Of a stretch of 64,000 nucleotides of DNA, positions 57,249 to 64,000 are shown in pieces. The stretch comes from Hyphomicrobium_B sp001006785. GTDB taxonomy: Bacteria; Pseudomonadota; Alphaproteobacteria; Rhizobiales; Hyphomicrobiaceae. A program made the position numbers and the translations under genes. The notes under the pieces are model-generated. The model did no database searches, was not told the DNA's origin, and saw only the letters and a list, made by a program, of their open reading frames with translations. The stretch spans positions 1,426,001-1,490,000 of the forward strand of contig NZ_CDHO01000003.1 of NCBI RefSeq assembly GCF_001006785.1. The letters run 5' to 3'. Numbering within the stretch: position 1 is the first letter of the stretch; each line of letters opens with the position of its first letter.

Positions 57249-57839
57249 TTACCGTTCCCGGGCCTTGACCTTCGGATCGAGGATCAGCAACGGCCCCGGC
57301 AGCACAGCCCAGTTCTTCTCGATCACCGCCCAAAAGGCGCCTGACTCGCGCCGGGCAGCAAATTCGTTCGGATCCCCAAGCATCGCCATCGTGGCCCGCC
57401 GGCACAGGATCAGGTCGCGGGCAGCCAACATCATCGCGGTGCCGCAACACTCACCCGCCTGCAGCAGCCAGGCTTCGTCGGGGGTGAGGTCATCCATCGT
57501 CATTCCTTGGGCGGCTCCACGGTATGGCGCCGGAAAGGCGTATATCCGTTCAGAGTGCGGTTTTTCCTTCAGCACATGGTGACGCCCGACCTGCACCGTA
57601 TGCGGGAGCATGCGCTTGATCCGCGCAGGGATGAACCGGTCGCAGAGGAGGCAGCGGAAGCCGTTCGTCGGCGATGGGCCGCAATTCGGGCAGGACAGAA
57701 TGTCGATGCCCTCCTCCTTGCAATAGCGCAGCACATCATCCGTGCCGCCCATTTCCGATAGGAATTCGATTTGGGAGCTATGCTCATGGTAGACGTCGGG
57801 CGCGGGGAGCAGTGGCACGGCCTCAGCGCTCCCGGTCAT
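57249..57839 (-). CDS. Zinc-ribbon-containing unrecognised protein
   Basis: The 196-residue product contains CPNCGPSPTNGFRCLLCDRF (about 50-69), a C2-C2 zinc ribbon. A basic stretch follows (IPARIKRMLPHTVQVGRHHV), then a second half with ECCGTAMMLAARDLILCRRA. It could bind nucleic acid. Its start overlaps the end of the small gene upstream by 17 bp, so the two are co-translated. Confidence 0.6.
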   Translation of the reverse strand: MTGSAEAVPLLPAPDVYHEHSSQIEFLSEMGGTDDVLRYCKEEGIDILSCPNCGPSPTNGFRCLLCDRFIPARIKRMLPHTVQVGRHHVLKEKPHSERIYAFPAPYRGAAQGMTMDDLTPDEAWLLQAGECCGTAMMLAARDLILCRRATMAMLGDPNEFAARRESGAFWAVIEKNWAVLPGPLLILDPKVKARER

Positions 57840-58002
57840 GGCTCTGGGGTCGCAAGCCGAGGCGCACCTTCTTCTGGTTCTTAAGGATGAGCTGTGCCAT
57901 CCGTTGCTCGAACTCGCGGCGGGAAATCTCGCCGCGCTTCACCTGGTCGGCCAGCAGGACGAACAGGCGGTTGAGGTCAACTTTGTTGCTGTCTTTGGCC
58001 AT
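57823..58002 (-). CDS. 59-residue basic helical protein
   Basis: ATG at 58002 follows a good GGAGG site (AGGGAGGACGCTC). The product (AKDSNKVDLNRLFVLLADQV, GEISRREFEQRMAQLILKNQ) is two amphipathic helices and a basic tail, resembling SHOCT-like modules. It overlaps the following zinc-ribbon gene by 17 bp. It lies just after a terminator hairpin that separates it from the next small gene upstream. Confidence 0.6.
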   Translation of the reverse strand: MAKDSNKVDLNRLFVLLADQVKRGEISRREFEQRMAQLILKNQKKVRLGLRPQSHDRER

Positions 58003-58022
58003 GAGCGTCCTCCCTAAAAAAA

Positions 58023-58047
58023 GAAAGCCGCCACGAGGGCGGCTTCC
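58023..58047 (-). terminator. Rho-independent terminator
   Basis: GAAAGCCGCC and GGGCGGCTTC pair around a short loop. On the minus strand the stem leads into TTTCTTTTTTT. It lies between two tiny same-strand genes, just 4 bp beyond the stop of the first one. Confidence 0.85.
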
Positions 58048-58050
58048 AGG

Positions 58051-58173
58051 TCAACGTTCACGGTCTTTTTCCTTTCCTCGCTTTCGTTCGTTCTTCTGGT
58101 GGGCTTTGGCGATGCGCTCCTGCATCTTCTTCATCGCCTGCAGCGTCTCGAGCGTCTTGTCCTTCTTTGCCAT
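58051..58173 (-). CDS. 40-residue basic protein
   Basis: ATG 58173 follows TGGAGATTGATC. The product (AKKDKTLETLQAMKKMQERI then AKAHQKNERKRGKEKDRER) is one long, very basic helix with no hydrophobic segment. It has its own terminator. Similar very short basic proteins occur in plasmid blocks, but no function is known. The reading frame and signals support it moderately. Confidence 0.5.
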   Translation of the reverse strand: MAKKDKTLETLQAMKKMQERIAKAHQKNERKRGKEKDRER

Positions 58174-58257
58174 GATCAATCTCCACTGTTTGGCCGAAAC
58201 GCCACCAGCGGCGTTCCGGAACGGGCGTGTCCCTCTTGAGCAGGGCCGGCGTGAGCC

Positions 58258-58872
58258 TTACCTAGCGTGCTCCTCGTCGTGGGCGCGGGAGGCGCGGCGG
58301 CGGGGCACCTCGGGCGAGGGCGCAGCCCCAGGCTCGGCGGGTGCGGGTTCACCATCCTCACGCGCCAGGCCGTCGGGCTCGCGCTGGGCTTCGTGTTTCT
58401 GCACGGTGCCCGTGAGCTTGACGTTGCCGCCCCGGTCGTGGCCGGTCCACGCGGCGACCCGCATCAACGGTTTGCCGTTGCCGGGGTTGTGGTAGCCCCA
58501 GTAGTCCGGTCGGCTTTCGTTTTCGGCGTTCTTCTGCGTGTTGGTGAAAAGGACGATGTCGTTGGGCTTGACCTGCAGGCCCTTGGACCCGTTCTTCAAG
58601 GCGATTTCCATCACCTCGTCGGCGGACGTGTCCATGTCGGGCCTGATCAGTTCCTCGATCTGGCCGTTGCCGTCCTCCAGCGCGCGGCCGGAGAGAACGA
58701 TGTTCCCGCTCTGGCTTTCGTAGCCCCAGAGGATGACGGGTCGAACCGCGTCCTCGCCGGGCAGCGAGATCGTTCCCTGGAACAGGGGCCGGTCGTCGCC
58801 TTTCTGCTTCTTGAAGTTTTTGTAGACCTTGAACTTGCCGCGGTCCTCTGCGGCCATTCCCTCATTTGCCAT
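58258..58872 (-). CDS. Unrecognised plasmid-block protein, possibly DUF736-like
   Basis: The 204-residue product is strand-rich (DDRPLFQGTISLPGEDAVRP, RPVILWGYESQSGNIVLSGR, LQVKPNDIVLFTNTQKNAEN) and ends in a Pro/Ala/Glu-rich disordered tail. Short strand pairs of this sort are seen in DUF736-type proteins of plasmids, but the match is weak. Its ATG follows a GAGGATCACGATC sequence. It is the first gene of a short leftward unit. Confidence 0.55.
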   Translation of the reverse strand: MANEGMAAEDRGKFKVYKNFKKQKGDDRPLFQGTISLPGEDAVRPVILWGYESQSGNIVLSGRALEDGNGQIEELIRPDMDTSADEVMEIALKNGSKGLQVKPNDIVLFTNTQKNAENESRPDYWGYHNPGNGKPLMRVAAWTGHDRGGNVKLTGTVQKHEAQREPDGLAREDGEPAPAEPGAAPSPEVPRRRASRAHDEEHAR

Positions 58873-59122
58873 GATCGTGATCCTCGTTGTTGACGGGTGT
58901 CACGCGCGGGTCCGGCCGACCGGCATTGTGGGGTTGGGTTGGGGTTTCCGGCGACCAGCCCGCACGTGACGCCACCACCCTGGCAGTTCAAATGAGGCTG
59001 AGAAGTCCAAGAATTTTCGTGTCGGGAGCTGTCGGGAGGTGGCCGGAGCAGTCGGGATTCACAAGATCGTGAGGAAACCAACACCCTCCCGACAGCTCCG
59101 GTATGAAGCCCCGCTTGCGCCG

Positions 59123-59374
59123 TTATTTCTCTCGGCCACGCGTGCGCGCCCGGCGGCGGTGCAAATAGACCAGGGCCTGCTCGAGGCGCACGAGTTCGGC
59201 TTTGAAGACATCGACCGAGCCCGTCATCGTATTTGTGAGGTCAGGAAATTCGCCCTGGTCCAGCATGAAGGCGATATCGCTCAAGACACCGCGGATCTTG
59301 ATGGACCGGGCGGTCAGCGTGAAAATGTAATCGTCGGTGGGGGTCTTGAAAGGAAAGCTGTCGTCCTCGGTCAT
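59123..59374 (-). CDS. Unrecognised 83-residue protein
   Basis: The product (MTEDDSFPFKTPTDDYIFTL, TARSIKIRGVLSDIAFMLDQ) has an N-terminal strand part and a C-terminal helix with a basic end. Its ATG overlaps the stop of the truncated upstream gene (ATGA). It was therefore the second gene of an operon whose first gene is now broken. Confidence 0.6.
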   Translation of the reverse strand: MTEDDSFPFKTPTDDYIFTLTARSIKIRGVLSDIAFMLDQGEFPDLTNTMTGSVDVFKAELVRLEQALVYLHRRRARTRGREK

Positions 59375-59546
59375 CGCCTGGGCGTGGGGTCCACAAGGAT
59401 TTCATAGCGCAGCAGCGCGCATCTGAGCATCAGATCGAGTCCGAAGCGGTAGCGGGTATCTTGTTCGAGTTCGCCGCTCAGGACCTTCTCATCATAGGCA
59501 TAGAGCGCCGTGGTCGCGTCGTGAATGCGCTTGCGGGTGGTGTTCT
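59371..59546 (-). pseudogene. 5'-truncated gene at the right edge of the plasmid-like block
   Basis: The minus frame starts abruptly at about 59546 with NTTRKRIHDATTALYAYDEK and continues VLSGELEQDTRYRFGLDLML to the TGA at 59371. Just upstream of the Asn codon there is an in-frame TAG and no start, so the N-terminus is missing. This marks a DNA junction next to GTCCCTGACAGG. Confidence 0.55.
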
Positions 59547-59886
59547 AATTTGTCCCTGACAGGCTGCTGACCGTTCCAATCTGCGTAAAAAGCCGAGCTT
59601 TCCCGGCTTCTTTGGACAACGCTCGATTACTCGCCGAAAAGCTCGATCAACTGGAGTAAATCCCCACCCGCAGCCGCCATGAGCGAAGCGCATCGCCCTA
59701 TTCGGGGGCGTGCCGAGGAACGGCTGCCATGACCTTGCGTATTCGGAAATTGGATGCTCCGACTGCGGCGTAAGGCGTTGCGCCGCAACAACATTGAGGC
59801 GCGGGGGCGAGTCTTGCAAAGATTGCCCCTTGAGATTTGCGCAATAAGCGGCCAACTGTAGGAAAAGCATAGGAAACCGAATCGAC
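59547..59886. other. Junction region between the plasmid-like block and the copper genes
   Basis: No gene is supported on either strand in these 340 bp. A minus-oriented terminator hairpin lies at 59590-59609. The rest shows short unrecognised frames. Confidence 0.45.
59590..59609 (-). terminator. Terminator-like hairpin
   Basis: AAGCCG and CGGCTT form a short stem which, read on the minus strand, is followed by TTTTACG. No intact upstream gene remains for it, so it may be a relic. Confidence 0.5.
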
Positions 59887-60267
59887 GTGCGTGGCTGGCT
59901 ATCAATTCTGGCGCTGATGCTGGTGGTCCTTCTGGGACTTCCGACCATTGCCAGCGCGCACGGCCTGGCGGACGATGGACATGCCGGGATATCCGCCGGC
60001 GTCGGCTCCATCGCAAGCGATTCCCAGCAGCACGGCGCGGCCTTTTTCGAAAACACGTCGTCCATGCCAAGCGGCCATTGCAACGGCGACTGCTGCTGTT
60101 CGGGCCCTTCCCACTGCGCGCCCTGCGGCCCGTCGGCGTTCGCGCTCAGCCAAGGCGGGCACCTCCGCATTCATCCGACGAGCGCCGGGCGCCTTGGTCC
60201 GCCCCGCGAGCTGCTGCCACACGTGATCGCGCGGATCTTCGGCCTTGAAAGGCCCCCCCGAGCCTAA
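59887..60267 (+). CDS. Small secreted Cys/His-rich protein
   Basis: The start is GTG. The 126-residue product has a signal peptide (GWLSILALMLVVLLGLPTIA, cleavage near ASAHG). The mature part is His/Cys-rich (HCNGDCCCSGPSHCAPCGP), suited to binding soft metals such as copper in the periplasm. It is the first gene of a copper-type cluster. I do not recognise a named family. Confidence 0.65.
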   Translation: MRGWLSILALMLVVLLGLPTIASAHGLADDGHAGISAGVGSIASDSQQHGAAFFENTSSMPSGHCNGDCCCSGPSHCAPCGPSAFALSQGGHLRIHPTSAGRLGPPRELLPHVIARIFGLERPPRA

Positions 60268-60406
60268 TTGCGTCCGCCGAGACGCGCTGACCATGTCAGC
60301 CCCGCGTGCGAAGGCGCCGAAGGCGCACCCGCGCGCCCGTTTTACAACATAACCGCGCCCGTTCGTATCCTGGCGGAGCGTCTTTGCTCAGACCCATGAG
60401 GCACAC

Positions 60407-60664
60407 ATGCCTGTGCGTTGGCTTGCAATCGCCGTCCTCGTCCCCGTGATCGCGGGTTGGGGAAGCGAACCTCCCCCGTGGCCGGTGAGCGGACCGATGC
60501 CGGACCAACCTGTGGCGACGGGCCATCAAGTTTATGTGCCGGTCGGCGCCGGCGCGAAGAATTTTGAGCCGGTTGAACCGATGCCCTGGGGAGACGTGAA
60601 TCAACGCGTGGCACCTCGGCAACCGGGCGGCGCGGCACCGATGCCGGGCAACGACAAGCATTGA
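60407..60664 (+). CDS. Small exported protein, lipobox-like without Cys
   Basis: The 85-residue product starts PVRWLAIAVLVPVIAGWGSE, a signal sequence. Where a lipobox would have Cys (AGC) there is Trp (AGW, codon TGG, one base from TGC). The mature part is Pro/Gly/Met-rich (PVSGPMPDQP to AAPMPGNDKH). Met- and His-containing short proteins often accompany copper operons. It lies 19 bp before the TolC-type gene. Confidence 0.6.
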   Translation: MPVRWLAIAVLVPVIAGWGSEPPPWPVSGPMPDQPVATGHQVYVPVGAGAKNFEPVEPMPWGDVNQRVAPRQPGGAAPMPGNDKH

Positions 60665-60683
60665 TCGCGGGAAAGGGACCGAG

Positions 60684-62108
60684 ATGCACGGGGGAAAGAA
60701 ACGGCCAGTTCGGCGCGGGGGCGCCGGAATGGCCATCACGACGGCGGCGGCTGGACTGATGCTCGGTGGCTGCGCCCACTTGTCGAAGGATGGCGGGATG
60801 ACCCTCGTCGCGGACCAGACCGGCGCGCTCATCGGGCAGCCGGCACTCAAGATCAGGGATGAAGCGGACGCCGCGCAAGCGCGGGCGCGGGTCAAAGCGC
60901 TGCTCGCCGTGCCGCTTACGCCGAACGCCGCTGTCGAGATCGCGCTGCTGAACAACCGAGCCCTGCAGGCCGCCTACAACGACCTTGGCGTATCCGAAAC
61001 GGAAATGGTCGAAACAATCCTGCCACCGGCGCCGTCGTTTTCCTTTGTGCACTTAACCGGCGCCGAGCTGGAGATCGAACGCCAGGTCACGCAGAACATC
61101 CTTGCGCTCCTGACGCTGCCCCGCCGCCGTGAAATTGCCGAGGACCGGTTCAAGGTGGCGCAGGCGCGCGCGGTGCAAGCGACCTTATCGACGGCCAGCG
61201 AGGCGCGCCGCGCTTACTTCCGCGCGGTGGCGGCGGCGCAATCGGTCAAGGTGCTGGAGCAATCCCGCGCCTCGGCGGAAGCGGTTTCAGAGCTTGCGAA
61301 GAAGCTTGGCGAGACAGGCGCACTCCCCAAGCTCGAGCAAGCGCGTGAACACGCGTTCTACGCCGACGTGGTGGGCGACCTTGCCACCGCGCGCCTTCGC
61401 CAGCGTGGCGAGCGCGAGTCCCTCAATCGGGCTCTTGGGCTTTGGGGGCCGGATTTGGCTTACCGTCTGCCGGATAAGCTGCCCGCATTGCCGTCCGCGC
61501 CGCGCAAGCCAACTGACATCGAGGCGGAAGCGGTCACATCGCGGATCGATATCCAGATCGCGCGTATGGAGCTTGCGGCAATGGCAAAAGAGTACGGCCT
61601 CACGCGCGCCACGCGCTTCATCAACACGCTTGAGGCAAGCGGCGTGGACCGAGACGAAATCAAGCCGGGCGAGCGCACGCCGCGCAGCGGCTACGAACTA
61701 AGCTTCGAGATTCCAATCTACGACTTCGGAGAAACCAAGGTCAGGCGGGCAGAAGAGACCTACATGCGCGCCGTGAACATGCTCATCGACAAGGCGGTCA
61801 ACGCGCGCGCCGATGCGCGGCAGGCTTATCAGGCGTACCGGGGATCCTATGACATCGCGCGCTATTATGAAAAAACAGTACTGCCGCTGCGCCAAACCAT
61901 CTCCGAACAGACCTTGCTCAACTACAACGGCATGCTGTCCGACCTGTTCGGGCTGCTGACCGACGCGCGCGACCGCATTTCCGCCAACCAGAAAGCCATC
62001 GACGCCAAACGCGACTTCTGGATCGCGGAGGTCGACCTGCACGCCGCAACCGTGGGCGGCGGAGGGCTGGCCGCCGGTGGCCAAACAGCCAACGCCCAGA
62101 GTGATTAG
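60684..62108 (+). CDS. TolC-family outer-membrane efflux lipoprotein
   Basis: The 474-residue product has a basic N-terminus and lipobox LMLGGC (C30), so it is probably an outer-membrane lipoprotein. The body has the two long-helix TolC/OEP repeats (VEIALLNNRALQAAYNDLGV, QNILALLTLPRRREIAEDRF; SYDIARYYEKTVLPLRQTIS, LNYNGMLSDLFGLLTDARDR). It supplies the outer-membrane channel of a heavy-metal efflux system. The inner-membrane pump is not in the window and may follow. It is 15 bp from the oxidase gene. Confidence 0.9.
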   Translation: MHGGKKRPVRRGGAGMAITTAAAGLMLGGCAHLSKDGGMTLVADQTGALIGQPALKIRDEADAAQARARVKALLAVPLTPNAAVEIALLNNRALQAAYNDLGVSETEMVETILPPAPSFSFVHLTGAELEIERQVTQNILALLTLPRRREIAEDRFKVAQARAVQATLSTASEARRAYFRAVAAAQSVKVLEQSRASAEAVSELAKKLGETGALPKLEQAREHAFYADVVGDLATARLRQRGERESLNRALGLWGPDLAYRLPDKLPALPSAPRKPTDIEAEAVTSRIDIQIARMELAAMAKEYGLTRATRFINTLEASGVDRDEIKPGERTPRSGYELSFEIPIYDFGETKVRRAEETYMRAVNMLIDKAVNARADARQAYQAYRGSYDIARYYEKTVLPLRQTISEQTLLNYNGMLSDLFGLLTDARDRISANQKAIDAKRDFWIAEVDLHAATVGGGGLAAGGQTANAQSD

Positions 62109-62123
62109 AAAGGATATCCGCGC

Positions 62124-63509
62124 ATGAGTCTCTCGCGCCGAAACTTCATCGCCGCATCCGGCCTCGCCCTGGCGGGCGCATCCGCCGTCACCGGTCGCGT
62201 GGCGGCCGCCGGCATTCCTGAGGCGCCGACACAGCCGTCGCCGCTCATGCAGCCGCCCCTCTATCCGACGGACGGCCCGGATTATCAACCGGTCGTCACT
62301 CTCAACGGTTGGACGCTGCCCTGGCGGCGCAACGGTGACTGGAAAGAGTTCCACCTCGTCGCCGAACCTGTGGTCCGCGAAATCGCGCCCGGAATGAAGG
62401 CGCACCTCTGGGGCTACAACGGGCAATCACCGGGCCCGACCATCGAAGCGGTTGAAGGCGACAAGGTCCGCATCTTCGTCACCAACAAGCTTCCCGAGCA
62501 CACGACCATCCATTGGCACGGCATGCCGGTGCCGAACGGCATGGACGGCGTCGGCGGGCTCACGCAGCCGCAAATCAAGCCCGGCAAAACCTTCGTCTAC
62601 GAATTCGTGCTCAGGCGCTCCGGCACCTTCATGTACCATCCGCACGCGGATGAAATGCTGCAAATGGCCATGGGCATGATGGGCTTTTTCGTGGTGCATC
62701 CGAAGGATCCGTCCCTGCACCGCGTCGACCGGGACTTCGTCTTCCTCCTCAACGCCTATGACATCGAGCCGGGTTCTTACGTGCCCAAGGTCAATACCAT
62801 GCTCGACTTCAACATGTGGACCTTCAACAGCCGGGCGTTCCCCGGCATCGACCACATGGTGGTGCGGAAAGATGACCGGGTCCGCATTCGTTTCGGCAAC
62901 CTCACCATGACCAACCATCCGATTCACCTCCACGGCCATGAGATGGAAGTGACCTGCACGGACGGCGGATGGACGCGGCCGGAGGCGCGGTGGCCGGAGG
63001 TCACGGTCGATTGCGCGGTGGGCCAGATGCGTGCCGTGGAATTCGTTGCGAGCAATCCGGGCGATTGGGCGTTCCACTGCCACAAGTCACACCACACGAT
63101 GAACGCCATGGGGCATGACGTCAAAACCTACATCGGCGTTGATCTCAAGAGCATCCAGCAAAAGATCTCGAAGGTCGTGCCCGACGGCTACATGCCGATG
63201 GGCCAGGCCGGCGGCGCCGATATGGCCGAGATGGAGATGCCGCTTCCCGACAACACGCTCCCGATGATGACCGGCTTCGGTCAATACGGTCCGATTGAGA
63301 TGGGCGGCATGTTCACGGTGGTGAAAGTCCGCGAAGGCCTCGACCGCAATGACTACAAGGATCCCGGCTGGTTCAAGCATCCCGATGGAAGCGTCGCGCG
63401 GGAATGGACCGGCGAGGTCGCCGACGCCACACGCGCACCTGACCAATCAGCATCGCCTTCAGACGTGGAGCTTCAGGTCGTGAAGCCCCACGGCCCGATG
63501 AATCACTAA
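62124..63509 (+). CDS. Multicopper oxidase (copper resistance type)
   Basis: The 461-residue product has a Tat signal (MSLSRRNFIAASGLALAGAS). The copper-site motifs are HWHG at 130-133, HPHADE at 172-177, HPIHLHGHEM near 265 and HCHKSHHTMNAMGHD near 317. In a typical oxidase the last motif is HCHxxxHxxxGM. Here the methionine and spacing match closely enough for a type 1/type 3 site. The Met-rich tail (DMAEMEMPLPDN, MMTGFG) also suggests copper binding. It likely oxidises Cu(I) in the periplasm. Confidence 0.92.
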   Translation: MSLSRRNFIAASGLALAGASAVTGRVAAAGIPEAPTQPSPLMQPPLYPTDGPDYQPVVTLNGWTLPWRRNGDWKEFHLVAEPVVREIAPGMKAHLWGYNGQSPGPTIEAVEGDKVRIFVTNKLPEHTTIHWHGMPVPNGMDGVGGLTQPQIKPGKTFVYEFVLRRSGTFMYHPHADEMLQMAMGMMGFFVVHPKDPSLHRVDRDFVFLLNAYDIEPGSYVPKVNTMLDFNMWTFNSRAFPGIDHMVVRKDDRVRIRFGNLTMTNHPIHLHGHEMEVTCTDGGWTRPEARWPEVTVDCAVGQMRAVEFVASNPGDWAFHCHKSHHTMNAMGHDVKTYIGVDLKSIQQKISKVVPDGYMPMGQAGGADMAEMEMPLPDNTLPMMTGFGQYGPIEMGGMFTVVKVREGLDRNDYKDPGWFKHPDGSVAREWTGEVADATRAPDQSASPSDVELQVVKPHGPMNH

Positions 63510-63536
63510 CCACAGCCCTTCACAAGGAGATTACGC

Positions 63537-64000
63537 ATGACGTTCCGCTTCCGTGCCGCAGCCGTGTTTGCCGTGCTTTTCACGCTCATTGGGGGAGGGG
63601 GGGCACTCTTCGCCCACGAGGGACACGACGATGATGATTTTGCGGCGGGCGAACCAGGCGATGCGGCAAAACCCTCTCGGCTGATTGCGGTCACGATGTC
63701 GGAGAAGGACGGCAAAATGCTCTACGAGCCGTCCGAGGTCGACGTGAAGAAAGGCGAGCAGGTGAAGTTCGTCATCACCAACGCCGGCACCCTCAGCCAT
63801 GAATTCCATCTCGATACGGTCGAGGACAACGCCCACCACAAGCGTGAGATGGAGAAGAATCCGGAGATGGTCCACGACGACCCCAATGCGCAGACCATCG
63901 AGCCCGGCAAGCAAGCCGTCATCCTCTGGAAGTTCTCAAAGGCAGGCGTTTTCGAATTCGCGTGCCTTATCCCCGGTCACTACGACGCCGGCATGCACGG
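63537..64000 (+). CDS. Cupredoxin-like periplasmic protein, C-terminus outside the window
   Basis: The ATG at 63537 follows AAGGAGATTACGC. The product starts with a signal peptide (TFRFRAAAVFAVLFTLIGGG, ending ALFAHEG), then a His/Asp-rich segment (HEGHDDDD) and a cupredoxin domain (VKKGEQVKFVITNAGTLSHE, FEFACLIPGHYDAGMHG). The type 1 copper ligands are visible: His in SHEF, then Cys, His and Met in CLIPGHYDAGM. The reading frame is still open at the window end. It probably carries copper between the oxidase and efflux system. Confidence 0.9.
   Translation, partial: MTFRFRAAAVFAVLFTLIGGGGALFAHEGHDDDDFAAGEPGDAAKPSRLIAVTMSEKDGKMLYEPSEVDVKKGEQVKFVITNAGTLSHEFHLDTVEDNAHHKREMEKNPEMVHDDPNAQTIEPGKQAVILWKFSKAGVFEFACLIPGHYDAGMH

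Noticed and set aside
1..64000. CRISPR arrays, rRNA and tRNA genes
   Set aside because: No regularly spaced direct repeats, no rRNA-like blocks and no convincing cloverleaf sequence were seen on either strand by eye; tRNAscan-SE and a CRISPR finder would settle it.

Overview
The window is high-GC DNA from a Hyphomicrobiales-type alphaproteobacterium. Three things suggest this: the style of the LIV/ALDH catabolic operon, the plasmid-type gene block at the right, and an almost textbook dichloromethane (DCM) utilisation cluster (dcmR, dcmA, dcmB/orf353, dcmC/orf192) known from facultative methylotrophs such as Methylobacterium and Hyphomicrobium. The genus cannot be fixed from the sequence alone. 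Roughly the middle 50 kb is accessory DNA.

Layout. (1) 1-9.9 kb: a minus-strand catabolic operon. In transcription order it holds an aldehyde dehydrogenase, a thiamine-diphosphate enzyme, a LIV-type ABC transporter (binding protein, LivH, and a LivM-LivG-LivF fusion), a cupin and an NAD-dependent epimerase. A divergent LysR regulator and a T-N11-A palindrome lie between them. (2) 10.3-36.0 kb: an accessory island bounded by two directly oriented dif-like (XerC/XerD-type) sites with the same central hexamer. It carries a DUF2130 protein, a frameshifted HEPN-like gene, an HNH protein, a dense TIR/caspase immunity locus (14.4-24.3 kb), an AbiE toxin-antitoxin pair, relaxase and IS debris, the dcm cluster and a decayed IS. 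(3) 36.0-37.3 kb: a HTH-antitoxin/PIN-toxin pair between the second dif-like site and a third one in inverted orientation. This is the arrangement of the Xer-mobile modules described on Acinetobacter plasmids. (4) 37.5-41.4 kb: unrecognised or decayed genes. (5) 41.8-59.5 kb: plasmid/ICE-type backbone (ParB, DUF2493, Toprim protein, a 1440-residue methyltransferase/strawberry-notch helicase and many small conserved genes), ending in a truncated gene. (6) 59.9-64 kb: a copper-handling operon (small secreted proteins, TolC-family lipoprotein, multicopper oxidase, cupredoxin).

The most interesting part is 14.4-21.9 kb. Two divergent arms each contain a ThsB-like TIR-fold protein translated next to a caspase-like protease. 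The minus arm is TIR, ThsB-like, caspase, RyR-domain protein, metallophosphoesterase. The plus arm is Fic, ThsB-like, caspase, and a protein with a possible PD-(D/E)xK domain. The two caspases share a distinctive C-terminal domain. By analogy with Thoeris systems, a TIR-made nucleotide signal may switch on proteolysis. The RyR and phosphoesterase partners would be additions I do not know from described systems.

The second notable feature is that the defence island and the DCM genes lie together between directly repeated Xer sites, so they could be gained or lost as one circle. No Xer recombinase gene is visible in the window, so the host enzymes would have to act.
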